A stretch of 64,000 nucleotides of DNA. Origin: Oscillospiraceae bacterium. GTDB taxonomy: Bacteria; Bacillota; Clostridia; Oscillospirales; Acutalibacteraceae. The stretch spans positions 62,001-126,000 of the forward strand of contig DOQR01000007.1 of NCBI GenBank assembly GCA_003514385.1. Reading direction: 5' to 3'. The notes below the pieces were generated by a model. The model did not search any database, had not been told where the DNA came from, and saw nothing but the letters and a program-made list of their open reading frames with translations. Of the stretch, positions 9,593-17,099 are shown piece by piece; positions within the stretch are counted from its first letter, which is position 1, and the number at the start of each line of letters is the position of its first letter. A program made the translations under genes and the position numbers.

Positions 9593-9671
9593 CCTGTCCG
9601 CGGGAGCTATGTATCTGCGGACGGGTGTTCTTTATATCACAAAAGCGGAGAACCCTCTTGAGCTCTCCGCT
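9593..9671 (-). terminator. Terminator region after the GDSL hydrolase gene (two hairpins)
   Basis: The hairpin at 9644-9671 has an 8-bp stem (AGCGGAGA with TCTCCGCT) and a short T-run on the minus strand just after the GDSL stop. A second hairpin at 9593-9625 (9-bp stem with one G-T pair) follows. They insulate the alaS promoter from upstream transcription. Confidence 0.7.
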
Positions 9672-9699
9672 TTGTTTTATTTATGTTACTATACTTCTA

Positions 9700-11154
9700 T
9701 CAATAATAGCGATATCCGGCGAGCTTCTGCGCGGCCTGGGCACGGGTTATAGATCTTTTGATAATCATAAACTTGTTCTCAAGAGCAAGATTGAACGACA
9801 TTGAAACGGTCTTTACTACCCTCTTCAGGTTGAAATCGACCTTTGCGGAGAAGCGAATCATCGCAAGACCGAAGTCGGCGACGCTTATCTCGCTGTCCGG
9901 CTCAAATTTGCCGTCGGACGCTTTGACTATTCCGTTGCTGACAGCCCACACCGCGGCTTTGAACGCGGGATCCGAGCTGTCGAGATCGGCAAATGAAATG
10001 TTCTCGGTATTGACCTCGGGCGAGCCTGCCATGCCGTAAAGAGCCTGAACAAGAGCCGCCTTTGTCAGCGCGGAATCGGGGCTGAACTGCGTCTCGGAGG
10101 TGCCCGCCATGTAGCCTTTTCTGTACATAAACTCGATTGCATCGTAATACTCCGAATCGGACGCGACATCCGTAAACGGGAAGTTTGCATCGGGCAGAGC
10201 GTCAAGGATTCTGTCGGCGATATGTCTGTGGCCCGCTGCGGTCGGATGGTATGTGTCGCAAGTCGTGCCCGTTGTATCGACAAAGATATAGCCGTATTTC
10301 TCGGCGCCCTCTTTCATCGGCTTGTTCGCTATATCGACGACCATTTGTCCGAGATTGATGCTCTGGCTGTCATCCTTGTTCTCCTCGGTGTCTGTCGCTC
10401 CGTCGTCGCTCTTGACGCTCGTGTCGAACATTCCGATAACCAGAAGCTGAACATCGGGATTCAGAGCATATATATCCTCAATGACATGGTTCCAGTTCTC
10501 AAAGAAGTTTTCGACCCCGTATTTAAGCGCACGCGGGAGAACTCTGATAAGCTCGGGCATTGCGTCGGTAATCTTAGCGAGCTCAACTATTTTGTCGAGC
10601 TTATCGTTGACTATGCCGTTCTCCTTGAGAAGATCGCGCAGAGCCTTGACGTACTTGCTGCAAGTGCCCTCTTTTTCGAGAATATCGGCGATGACCCATG
10701 TGAGATAAGTGCCGAAATCGTTTCCGCCGACACCGAGAGTAATAAGACCCGCCTGCGAAATTGCGCGGCGATACTCGGGGATCCTCGATTTCATGACCTC
10801 GGGATCATGAGAATCGTGGAAAAGATAATCGTCGCCCGGATAATCGTCCTCAAGCATATAGCGGATATCTATCGTCCTGAATCCGGGGCAGGCCATCGGA
10901 ACATAATTCACTCCGAGAGCATCGGCAACATACGCGCCGTATGAATTTTCAACGCGCTTGAACTCAGAATCCACATACACAAGGTCGTTGTGACCGCTGG
11001 CGACACTGTCGCCCAGAAGCACATATGTGCCGTAATCATAATACTTCTTTGCGTCTGCACTCTCGGTGCTGTCCGCGGCGAAGCAGACCGCGGTGCCGAA
11101 AGCCAGCACACATGTGAGAATCACTGCGACCGCCCTGCTTATAAACCTTTTCAT
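9700..11154 (-). CDS. Secreted SGNH/GDSL hydrolase with C-terminal S-layer homology region
   Basis: A signal peptide (MKRFISRAVAVILTC...AFGTAVCFA) is followed by an SGNH esterase/lipase-type domain. The nucleophile is in LLGDSVASGH, the Gly/Asn oxyanion residues in GVGGNDFG, and the catalytic Asp/His pair in CDTYHPTAAGH. From about residue 340, SLH-like repeats begin (FTDVASDSEYYDAIEFMY, FADLDSSDPAFKAAVWAV, GIVKASDGKFEPDSEIS), which normally anchor proteins to secondary cell-wall polymer. The last ~50 residues look like a weaker third repeat. Likely acts on an acyl or acetyl ester at the cell surface; substrate unknown. The ATG at 11154 follows AGGAGG. Confidence 0.88.
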   Translation of the reverse strand: MKRFISRAVAVILTCVLAFGTAVCFAADSTESADAKKYYDYGTYVLLGDSVASGHNDLVYVDSEFKRVENSYGAYVADALGVNYVPMACPGFRTIDIRYMLEDDYPGDDYLFHDSHDPEVMKSRIPEYRRAISQAGLITLGVGGNDFGTYLTWVIADILEKEGTCSKYVKALRDLLKENGIVNDKLDKIVELAKITDAMPELIRVLPRALKYGVENFFENWNHVIEDIYALNPDVQLLVIGMFDTSVKSDDGATDTEENKDDSQSINLGQMVVDIANKPMKEGAEKYGYIFVDTTGTTCDTYHPTAAGHRHIADRILDALPDANFPFTDVASDSEYYDAIEFMYRKGYMAGTSETQFSPDSALTKAALVQALYGMAGSPEVNTENISFADLDSSDPAFKAAVWAVSNGIVKASDGKFEPDSEISVADFGLAMIRFSAKVDFNLKRVVKTVSMSFNLALENKFMIIKRSITRAQAAQKLAGYRYY

Positions 11155-11177
11155 TTTGATCCTCCTATCAGAATAGA

Positions 11178-11212
11178 TAAAGCCGCACAGCCAAGACAAC
11201 TGTACGGCTTTA
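11178..11212 (-). other. Stem-loop at the 5' end of the GDSL hydrolase mRNA
   Basis: A 13-bp stem with a G-U pair (TAAAGCCGTACAG against CTGTGCGGCTTTA) and a 9-base loop lies between the likely start point and the ribosome site. No T-run follows on the minus strand, so it is better read as a 5' stabiliser or protein-binding hairpin than a terminator. Confidence 0.6.
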
Positions 11213-11240
11213 AAGTAGCACAGATTTTTTTGAAAATCAA
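11212..11240 (-). promoter_or_regulatory. Probable promoter of the GDSL hydrolase gene
   Basis: TTGATT (11240-11235) and TACTTT (11217-11212) with a 17-base spacer. The -35 matches well and the -10 moderately. Transcription would start inside or just before the 5' stem-loop. Confidence 0.5.
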
Positions 11241-11327
11241 TGCCTGAGGGCAAAAAAGTAAATTATCCTAAATCAGTAGGCATTGTTTTTAAAAAGTGCG
11301 GTCATCCGCCAAATTTACAGGGCTTAT

Positions 11328-12086
11328 TCATCGGCTTATTCCGATTATATGTTTCTCCGCTTCGACGCTGAGCGGCGTATAAGCGTTTATCTCTTTCGTT
11401 TGCAGGTCAACGACAACGACCGCCTTATCTGCGCCGAGAAACATCTTCCCGTCGCTTACGAGCATATTAAAGACAAGCTGGAAATCGCAGTCGAACTCTG
11501 TTTTTAGCATATCCCCGTTTTCGGATATTTCGAGCAAGACCGATTTGGGATTTTCTCCGACGTGATCGGAAAGAAGAATATACGCCCACTCGTCTGTCAC
11601 ATACCGCGCTTTAAAGCCCAAATTTTCGGCACTGAATACTTTATGATGCTTGCAACCGCGGTCAAAGGAATAAACAGTTGTGCTCGCCAAACCGAGGTGG
11701 CTCAATGAATCGACAGCGTATACTCTGTCTCCGAGCTCAAAGACATCGCAAAAATTTCCGTCTATCTCCCCTCCCGGCGTTTCGAGCGCGCCGCCAAACT
11801 CGCCGTGATTGCGGGACACAAAATTGCCGACGGACGTCTTAAACACGCATTCGTCGCTGTCAAAAGGCGCGTCCTCATCAGGGATATCCGGCTCATCAAG
11901 GCGGCAGATAATTTCGCCGTTTACCTTAGCGACCTCCACAAACTCCGGGAAAAAGCCGTATCCCTCCGAATAGAAATCGGGTCTGTATGTTTTAAGAAAT
12001 TCGGTCGTATAGTATCCGCCGGATATGCGCGGATCGGTCTTGCGCAGCTCATTGAGCTTTTGCCATTTATTTATATTTCTGTACAT
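11328..12086 (-). CDS. Hypothetical protein, possibly beta-propeller-like
   Basis: 252 residues, no signal peptide and no membrane segment, family not recognised. The middle and C-terminal parts show a recurring strand pattern (DRVYAVDSLSHL, EWAYILLSDHV, GKMFLGADKAVVVVDL) of the kind seen in propeller or quinoprotein-like folds. The start at 12086 is preceded by GAGGTG. It stands alone between the GDSL hydrolase and the AT-rich island, on the same strand. I can assign no function. Confidence 0.6.
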   Translation of the reverse strand: MYRNINKWQKLNELRKTDPRISGGYYTTEFLKTYRPDFYSEGYGFFPEFVEVAKVNGEIICRLDEPDIPDEDAPFDSDECVFKTSVGNFVSRNHGEFGGALETPGGEIDGNFCDVFELGDRVYAVDSLSHLGLASTTVYSFDRGCKHHKVFSAENLGFKARYVTDEWAYILLSDHVGENPKSVLLEISENGDMLKTEFDCDFQLVFNMLVSDGKMFLGADKAVVVVDLQTKEINAYTPLSVEAEKHIIGISR

Positions 12087-12180
12087 AGCTGACACCTCAC
12101 AAAACATATTCTCCGTTCTGTGATGTAATTATATCACACTGTATGTACGATAAAACGGACAGGTAATTTGAATTTTACAG

Positions 12181-12249
12181 CTATCCCCTCCATGCGAGAG
12201 CAGAGGTGTTTATTGCTTCCCAAAAATCTTCATTGTAAATTTGGAACAT
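12181..12249 (-). CDS. Possible 22-residue peptide
   Basis: A short frame starting MFQIYNEDFWEAI with GGAGG 7 bases before its ATG, ending at TAG. It lies just downstream of the GNAT gene. It could be a truncated gene start left by rearrangement at the island edge, since aromatic-acidic starts of this kind occur in methyltransferases. Weak support. Confidence 0.25.
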   Translation of the reverse strand: MFQIYNEDFWEAINTSALAWRG

Positions 12250-12262
12250 TGGTTAGCCTCCA

Positions 12263-12790
12263 TCACAGCGTTATCCAGAACCTTTTCAAGTCTTTATTTT
12301 CGTTCGGTTCGTGTATCGTATATTCGTAAACGCCGCCGTTTGCAAGGATTGTCTTTTCGCTTCCGATGTTACCATCAATACATGTAATCATCACCTTATC
12401 AATTCCGATTTCACGGCAGAACGGAAGTGTCATTCTCAACATTTCTTTAGCGTATCCTTTGCGTCGTTCGCTTGGTCTTACAGAATAACCGATATGACCT
12501 GCGTATTTTTCGAGATAGTCATTGAAACGATGGCGAATTTGAATCATTCCAACCAATTTATTATCACTCTTGCGAATGAAAAAGAATTGTGTAGCAGGAA
12601 CTAAGTGCGAAGGAACAGTTGTTGGATCCTCGTACTCTGCACAAATCTTTATGTATTCTTCGGGATTTTCAAATCTTCTGAGAGGTCCCGTTCCGGCCAT
12701 AGAGTCACCTGCGTCGAGAAACTCTTGTCGATATTCAATAATCTGACTTGCGTACTCGCTCGTCGGTCGTATCAAAATAAAGTCATTCAT
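12263..12790 (-). CDS. GNAT family N-acetyltransferase
   Basis: 175 residues with the GNAT acetyl-CoA motif VRPSERRKGYAKEMLR (R/QxxGxG/A type) at about residues 105-120 and a preceding beta-strand HIGYSV. It most resembles the clostridial acetyltransferases with an N-terminal IRPTSEYASQIIEYRQEF segment. Substrate unknown; such genes often modify small molecules or ribosomal proteins. Composition is AT-rich compared with the flanking operons, which fits lateral acquisition along with the ABC transporter. Confidence 0.82.
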   Translation of the reverse strand: MNDFILIRPTSEYASQIIEYRQEFLDAGDSMAGTGPLRRFENPEEYIKICAEYEDPTTVPSHLVPATQFFFIRKSDNKLVGMIQIRHRFNDYLEKYAGHIGYSVRPSERRKGYAKEMLRMTLPFCREIGIDKVMITCIDGNIGSEKTILANGGVYEYTIHEPNENKDLKRFWITL

Positions 12791-12803
12791 AATACATATC
12801 TTC

Positions 12804-13150
12804 TTAAATCATCTCAAAATATTTCATTGCTTCTCGGATTGCTTTCTCTTTTTTTGATGGACACCGGGGCTGCCTAAAGTCCTCGGATTTTAGCAGATTA
12901 TAATTCTTTCCAACTTCCAGACCGCACTTTCTCTTGATTTGAGAAATGTAAAGGTTGTAAACCTTTAATCCACTATGCTCTAACACATACTCTTTGATTT
13001 GTATGTAGGTTGCCCCATCCTGAAATTCGGACATATCCATATCTTCCAAAGAAAACTAAGCCCGAATCTTTTTTGAGTCGACCTCACCCATGGAAAGCAA
13101 GACAACCGTCTCAACATGGCTCGGTTCTCCAACGAGTAACCCATTCAACC
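12804..13150 (-). pseudogene. Fragment of an rRNA (uracil-C5) methyltransferase C-terminus with an in-frame stop
   Basis: Reading minus, the frame encodes EPSHVETVVLLSMGEVDSKK (from ~13133), then hits TAG at 13058-13056 and continues in the same frame as FSLEDMDMSEFQDGATY...CGLEVGKNYNL...MKYFEMI to a normal stop at 12804. HVETVVLLS is the family's C-terminal signature, and the following ~90 residues are an extension I recognise from many clostridial RlmD-type proteins. No catalytic domain precedes it. An alternative is that the 81-residue part is translated from a TTG at 13049. The intact rlmD lies 2.2 kb away on the same strand. Confidence 0.65.
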
Positions 13151-13242
13151 CCTACTGTAAAGGGAAATCGTGGAACACCTATTTTGCCCTAAAAATCGGT
13201 ATTTAAAGATGGTTATAACTTGATAAAAGCATTTGACAAGTG

Positions 13243-13274
13243 AGTCCAATCACAAGTGGTGTTTGGACTTTTTC
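13243..13274 (+). terminator. Rho-independent terminator upstream of the ABC exporter promoter
   Basis: AGTCCAA and TTGGACT pair, with an inner CAC/GTG pairing, followed by TTTTCTT. No intact plus-strand gene precedes it, so it is either a relic of a lost gene or insulation for the exporter. Confidence 0.65.
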
Positions 13275-13293
13275 TTGACTATTTAACTTTTTC

Positions 13294-13322
13294 TTGACTA
13301 TTTATAAAATTTATTGTATGAT
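13294..13322 (+). promoter_or_regulatory. Promoter of the ABC exporter
   Basis: TTGACT (13294-13299) and TATGAT (13317-13322) with 17-base spacing. The -35 region is directly duplicated: CTTTTTCTTGACTATTTA occurs just upstream as well, around 13269-13284. Confidence 0.75.
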
Positions 13323-13354
13323 ATAGATAAATAAAACAAAAAGGAGAATGCATT

Positions 13355-13393
13355 ATGCACAATTCTTGCTACAAGCCTTTTATTAATAAATAA
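13355..13393 (+). CDS. Leader peptide of the ABC exporter (12 residues)
   Basis: MHNSCYKPFINK, with AAGGAG 8 bases before the ATG, immediately downstream of the promoter. Its stop codon abuts the first arm of the attenuator hairpin. Short translated leaders in this position typically sense ribosome stalling, as with antibiotic resistance genes. An overlapping ATG at 13348 is only 2 bases from the RBS and is less likely. Confidence 0.6.
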   Translation: MHNSCYKPFINK

Positions 13394-13394
13394 G

Positions 13395-13490
13395 CCGTAA
13401 AGAAAACACAAGGATACAACATAGATTGTTCTTTTAAGGCAGTTTAATTGGCTGCCTTTGTTTTGGTGTTGTCTTTACGGTCTTTTTATG
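13395..13490 (+). promoter_or_regulatory. Nested transcription attenuator of the ABC exporter
   Basis: The outer stem pairs 13395-13409 (CCGTAAAGAAAACAC) with 13466-13480 (GTGTTGTCTTTACGG), 15 bp with one mismatch, and is followed by TCTTTTTATG. Inside is a second hairpin, AAGGCAG (13436-13442) with CTGCCTT (13452-13458), followed by TGTTTTGG. Either could terminate, and a ribosome stalled on the leader peptide would cover the outer 5' arm. Confidence 0.7.
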
Positions 13491-13556
13491 CCCAAATGCA
13501 AATACCAAAATGAAAGTTAGACAGATTATTTTCTGTTTTTGATGGGAGAATGATTT

Positions 13557-15314
13557 ATGTTTAAAGGAATTGTATTTTTTATTAAGAATGGATGGAAATA
13601 TGATAAGTGTTATATCATTTGGAGGATATTATTTCAGTTTGTAAATTCAATGATACCTGTTGTTGCGACAATTATGCCTAAGTATATCATTGACGAGCTT
13701 ATGGGCGCAAAGGATGTAAAAAAGTTAATTTTATATGTGGGAATATTAGTCGGGTACACTTTATTTGCCACAATTTTATCCAATTTTTTTAGTTGGGACG
13801 GTTTTTCAAGGCGCTGTAAAGTAGCAGCGGAGTTTGACAGCGATTTACACAGGCGTCTTTCGGAAGCTGATTTTGAAAGACTTGAAGATCCCGAATTTCT
13901 TGATATGCAGGAAAAAGCAAAGAAATTTTTATACTGTGACTGGCATGGCTTTGGATACCTTTTGGATTGTGCTATGACAATTATCGGACAGCTTTTCACA
14001 TTGATTGGTATTGCAACTATTATTGCAACGATGGACTGGAAAATAGTTCTGGTTTTTATAATATTTGTTATTTTAAGTGCAAAGATTGAAAGCAGTGCTA
14101 AAAAGAAGGCGATGAGTCTTTCACAAACAATCGTGAACGATCAGAGAAACTGGTCGTATTATGCGAAAATCTTTGAGGATGTTAACTATGGAAAAGAAAT
14201 TCGTATGAATTCTATGGGGAAATGGTTACTTTCTAAAGAGAGGGGCTTTTTTGAAAAGGTAAATAGTAACATAAAACAGCAAAATGATGGTTACATAAAA
14301 GCGGGTAATTGGGGTGCGATTTTCACCTTTATTCAGCAGCTTATCGCTTATGGATATTTGCTTTACTGTATTATTAAAGGTACAATTTCTATCGGCTCCT
14401 TTACAATGTATATTGGAGCAGTTACTACGTTTGCATTGGCATTAGAAAGTTTAATAGAGACCATGACGGAAATTCGAGCATATGATATGTATTATGATAA
14501 TCTGGACGAATATCTTTCTACGCCTGTTAAATTAAGAGAAGGAAAGAAGAAAAATATTGTAGATGGGGAATTTGCGATAGAATTCAGAAACGTAAGTTTT
14601 TGCTATCCCGGCAGCGAAAATTATTCGTTGAAGAATATCAATATTACGATTAAGAGTGGTGAAAAGCTTTCTATTGTAGGTGAGAACGGCGCCGGAAAGA
14701 CCACGTTTGTGAAGCTGCTGACTCGGTTATATGACCCGACGGAAGGCGAAATCCTTTTGAATGGAACCAATATTAAAGAAATAGATTATGAATATTATAT
14801 ATCTATATTCTCGGCGGTTTTCCAGGATTATAAATTGTTCTGTTTGCCTTTGAAGGATAATGTGGCATTGGCGCAGCCTGCTGACACATCAAAAATACAA
14901 AGTGCGTTGGAACGGGTAGGACTTCAGCAAAAGTTGAAAAAACTTCCGAAAGGAATTGATACCCAGATTTATAAAACGTTTGACGAAACGGGTTTTGAAC
15001 CGTCAGGCGGAGAAGGTCAGAAGATTGCATTGGCTCGCGCTCTTTATAAAGATGCTCCGGTTATCATATTGGACGAACCGACTGCGGCGCTTGATCCAAG
15101 AGCAGAGTATGAAATCTATCAGCAGTTTAATGATATTGTACATGGCAAAACTGCCGTTTACATATCTCACAGATTATCAAGCACAAGGTTTTGTGATGTA
15201 ATTGCGGTTTTAAACAGAGGAAAACTCGCTGAGTATGGTTCTCATGATGATTTGATAAAACAAGATGGTCTTTATAAGGAATTATTTGATATGCAAGCTC
15301 AGTTTTATGTGTGA
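13557..15314 (+). CDS. ABC exporter, fused permease and ATPase
   Basis: 585 residues. The N-terminal type I exporter membrane domain (about six helices, residues ~15-320) is followed by the ATPase domain: Walker A GENGAGKTT (~380), signature SGGEGQK (~480) and Walker B VIILDEPTAALDP. The lineage resembles Firmicute peptide/bacteriocin and drug exporters. A single half-transporter, it must homodimerise. GGGAGA precedes the ATG. AT-rich, with a leader-peptide attenuator that suggests induction by a ribosome-targeting compound, though the exported substrate is unknown. Convergent with rlmD, 20 bases apart. Confidence 0.88.
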   Translation: MFKGIVFFIKNGWKYDKCYIIWRILFQFVNSMIPVVATIMPKYIIDELMGAKDVKKLILYVGILVGYTLFATILSNFFSWDGFSRRCKVAAEFDSDLHRRLSEADFERLEDPEFLDMQEKAKKFLYCDWHGFGYLLDCAMTIIGQLFTLIGIATIIATMDWKIVLVFIIFVILSAKIESSAKKKAMSLSQTIVNDQRNWSYYAKIFEDVNYGKEIRMNSMGKWLLSKERGFFEKVNSNIKQQNDGYIKAGNWGAIFTFIQQLIAYGYLLYCIIKGTISIGSFTMYIGAVTTFALALESLIETMTEIRAYDMYYDNLDEYLSTPVKLREGKKKNIVDGEFAIEFRNVSFCYPGSENYSLKNINITIKSGEKLSIVGENGAGKTTFVKLLTRLYDPTEGEILLNGTNIKEIDYEYYISIFSAVFQDYKLFCLPLKDNVALAQPADTSKIQSALERVGLQQKLKKLPKGIDTQIYKTFDETGFEPSGGEGQKIALARALYKDAPVIILDEPTAALDPRAEYEIYQQFNDIVHGKTAVYISHRLSSTRFCDVIAVLNRGKLAEYGSHDDLIKQDGLYKELFDMQAQFYV

Positions 15315-15334
15315 TAAAATGATTACTTATAGCG

Positions 15335-16528
15335 CTATATATCGTCCATATCAATTTTCAAGTCGATATGTGCGTCTGGAGTTTTTCTGAAAAGTTGTAC
15401 CACTGTCTCGATATGATTCGTATGCGGGAACATATCGACGGGCTGGATTTTTTCGACTTTATAGCCGCGCTTTGTCAGAAAGCGCAGGTCGCGCTGCTGA
15501 GTTTCGGGGTTGCAGGAGATATAGACTATCTTTTTCGGCGCGAGGGTCACGAGCGACGACAGGAAGCACTCATCGCTTCCGGCGCGCGGCGGATCCATAA
15601 AAACTATGTCCGCTCTCTCCCCGTCCTGCGCCATGCCGAGCATGAATTCGCCCGCATCGTCGCAGAAGAAGCGGACGTTCTTTATGCCGTTTCGCTTGGC
15701 ATTAGATATTGCGTCGTGAACGGCGTCGCGATTGAGCTCAACGCCTATTACCTCGCCCGCCCGCTTCGACGCGACGAGCCCTATTGTGCCGATACCGCAA
15801 TAGGCATCGATAACCTTTTCGCTCCCGGTCATGCCGGCATATTCCATCGCTGTGTTATAAAGCACCTCGGTCTGCACCGGGTTTATCTGATAAAACGATC
15901 GCGGAGATATTCTGAAAGTCAGCCCGCAGAGCTCGTCCTCGATTTTGCCCGTGCCGTAGAGCACATTCTCGCGCTCACCGAGCACAAGGCTCGTCTGATA
16001 CGGGTTAATATTATGGACTATCGTTGTTATGTCGGGATGCTCCTTGCGAAGAGCTTTTACGAAGTTGTTCTTCGCGGGAAAAATCGGGCCCGATGTGACG
16101 AGCACGACCATTATCTGATTTGTCTTGAATCCGCGCTTGACGAGAACATGGCGAAGCGTACCGCCGCCGCTTCGCTCGTCATACGGCTGTATTCTGAAAC
16201 TTTTCAGCATATTGCGGATCGAGACGATTATCTCATCCGCTTTTCTGTCCTCGGTGAGGCACGAATCGACGCAGACTATGCTGTGCGTGCCGGACTGATA
16301 GACGCCGGAAATTATCTTCCCGTTTCTCGCCGTGGCAAACGCCGCCTGCACCTTGTTGCGATAATGATACGGTTCAGCCATGCCGACTATCGGCTCGACA
16401 TGGGCGAACTCGCCGAGCAGTTTTTCCACCTTGCGCTGTTTAAATTTCAGCTGCTCCGCGTAGCTCAGATTCTGCAGCTGGCATCCGCCGCATTTTTTAT
16501 ATAGAGGACACTTCTTTTCTTCAGTCAT
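15335..16528 (-). CDS. rlmD: 23S rRNA (uracil-C5) methyltransferase, RlmD/RumA family
   Basis: SAM-dependent RNA m5U methyltransferase. The N-terminus carries the iron-sulfur ligands CPLYKKCGGCQLQ with a fourth Cys in VCVDSC; a TRAM domain is absent, as in the shorter clostridial group. Motifs are VIDAYCGIGTIGL (SAM site), MDPPRAG, and the nucleophile Cys in YISCNPETQQRDL; the terminus is NHIETVVQLF. ATG 16528 was chosen over TTG 16549, neither having a strong RBS. The target could be U747, U1939 or both. Confidence 0.88.
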   Translation of the reverse strand: MTEEKKCPLYKKCGGCQLQNLSYAEQLKFKQRKVEKLLGEFAHVEPIVGMAEPYHYRNKVQAAFATARNGKIISGVYQSGTHSIVCVDSCLTEDRKADEIIVSIRNMLKSFRIQPYDERSGGGTLRHVLVKRGFKTNQIMVVLVTSGPIFPAKNNFVKALRKEHPDITTIVHNINPYQTSLVLGERENVLYGTGKIEDELCGLTFRISPRSFYQINPVQTEVLYNTAMEYAGMTGSEKVIDAYCGIGTIGLVASKRAGEVIGVELNRDAVHDAISNAKRNGIKNVRFFCDDAGEFMLGMAQDGERADIVFMDPPRAGSDECFLSSLVTLAPKKIVYISCNPETQQRDLRFLTKRGYKVEKIQPVDMFPHTNHIETVVQLFRKTPDAHIDLKIDMDDI

Positions 16529-16572
16529 GTTTACTTCCGTTTCGGTCAAAATATCTTTGAAAATTCACTTGA

Positions 16573-17076
16573 TTATTTATCCTGCTGAGCTTTGTGCTCG
16601 GCTTTTTCTTTGTCTTTCTTTGCAACGTCGTTGGTGTTCATGGAATTGCGGAACACGACGAAGCGATCATACAGGAACTCGGTCACGAAATTTGTCACCA
16701 TGCAGAGCGCCTCAACAAGATAGTTGTTCCACATAAGATCGGTAGTGGCATACTTCGTAAACCAAGTCGAGAGCGGAGTGAACACGCAGTAATAAGCCGC
16801 GACTTTGAGCATGGCTATCGGGACATTGTTAGCCGACTTGAAGGTGAACTTGCGGTTGAAAGTAAAATTCCAAAGCACGGAGAGAACAAGCGAAATAAGA
16901 TAAGCTATCCACTCTTTGAAATGACATGCCTCATAAAACAGGGTGTATGTTGCTATCTGAATAATTCCCGCAGAGGCAGAAAACAGCGCAAATTTGACAG
17001 TCTGAAGAACATTTTCCTTTGTGCTGAGCTTCTGATTTTCGGCAGCGCCCTGCGTTTCTTTTTTCTTGTCTGACAT
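16573..17076 (-). CDS. GtrA family membrane protein
   Basis: 167 residues with four hydrophobic segments (starting FALFSASAGIIQIATYTLFY) and the family's NFTFNRKFTFKS and FLYDRFVVF motifs. A charged C-terminal tail is rich in Lys and Glu. GtrA proteins are thought to move lipid-linked sugars for surface glycosylation. GGGGAG precedes the ATG. It follows recN with a 23-base gap. A second GtrA protein lies at 36214-36750. Confidence 0.85.
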   Translation of the reverse strand: MSDKKKETQGAAENQKLSTKENVLQTVKFALFSASAGIIQIATYTLFYEACHFKEWIAYLISLVLSVLWNFTFNRKFTFKSANNVPIAMLKVAAYYCVFTPLSTWFTKYATTDLMWNNYLVEALCMVTNFVTEFLYDRFVVFRNSMNTNDVAKKDKEKAEHKAQQDK

Positions 17077-17099
17077 AAGTTATCTCCCCTTTTATGTTT

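Noticed and set aside
13348..13386. Alternative leader peptide beginning at 13348
   Set aside because: The start is only 2 bases after AAGGAG; the overlapping frame at 13355 has proper spacing.
15368..16504. 378-residue plus-strand frame opposite rlmD
   Set aside because: Antisense shadow of the rlmD frame without recognisable domains.
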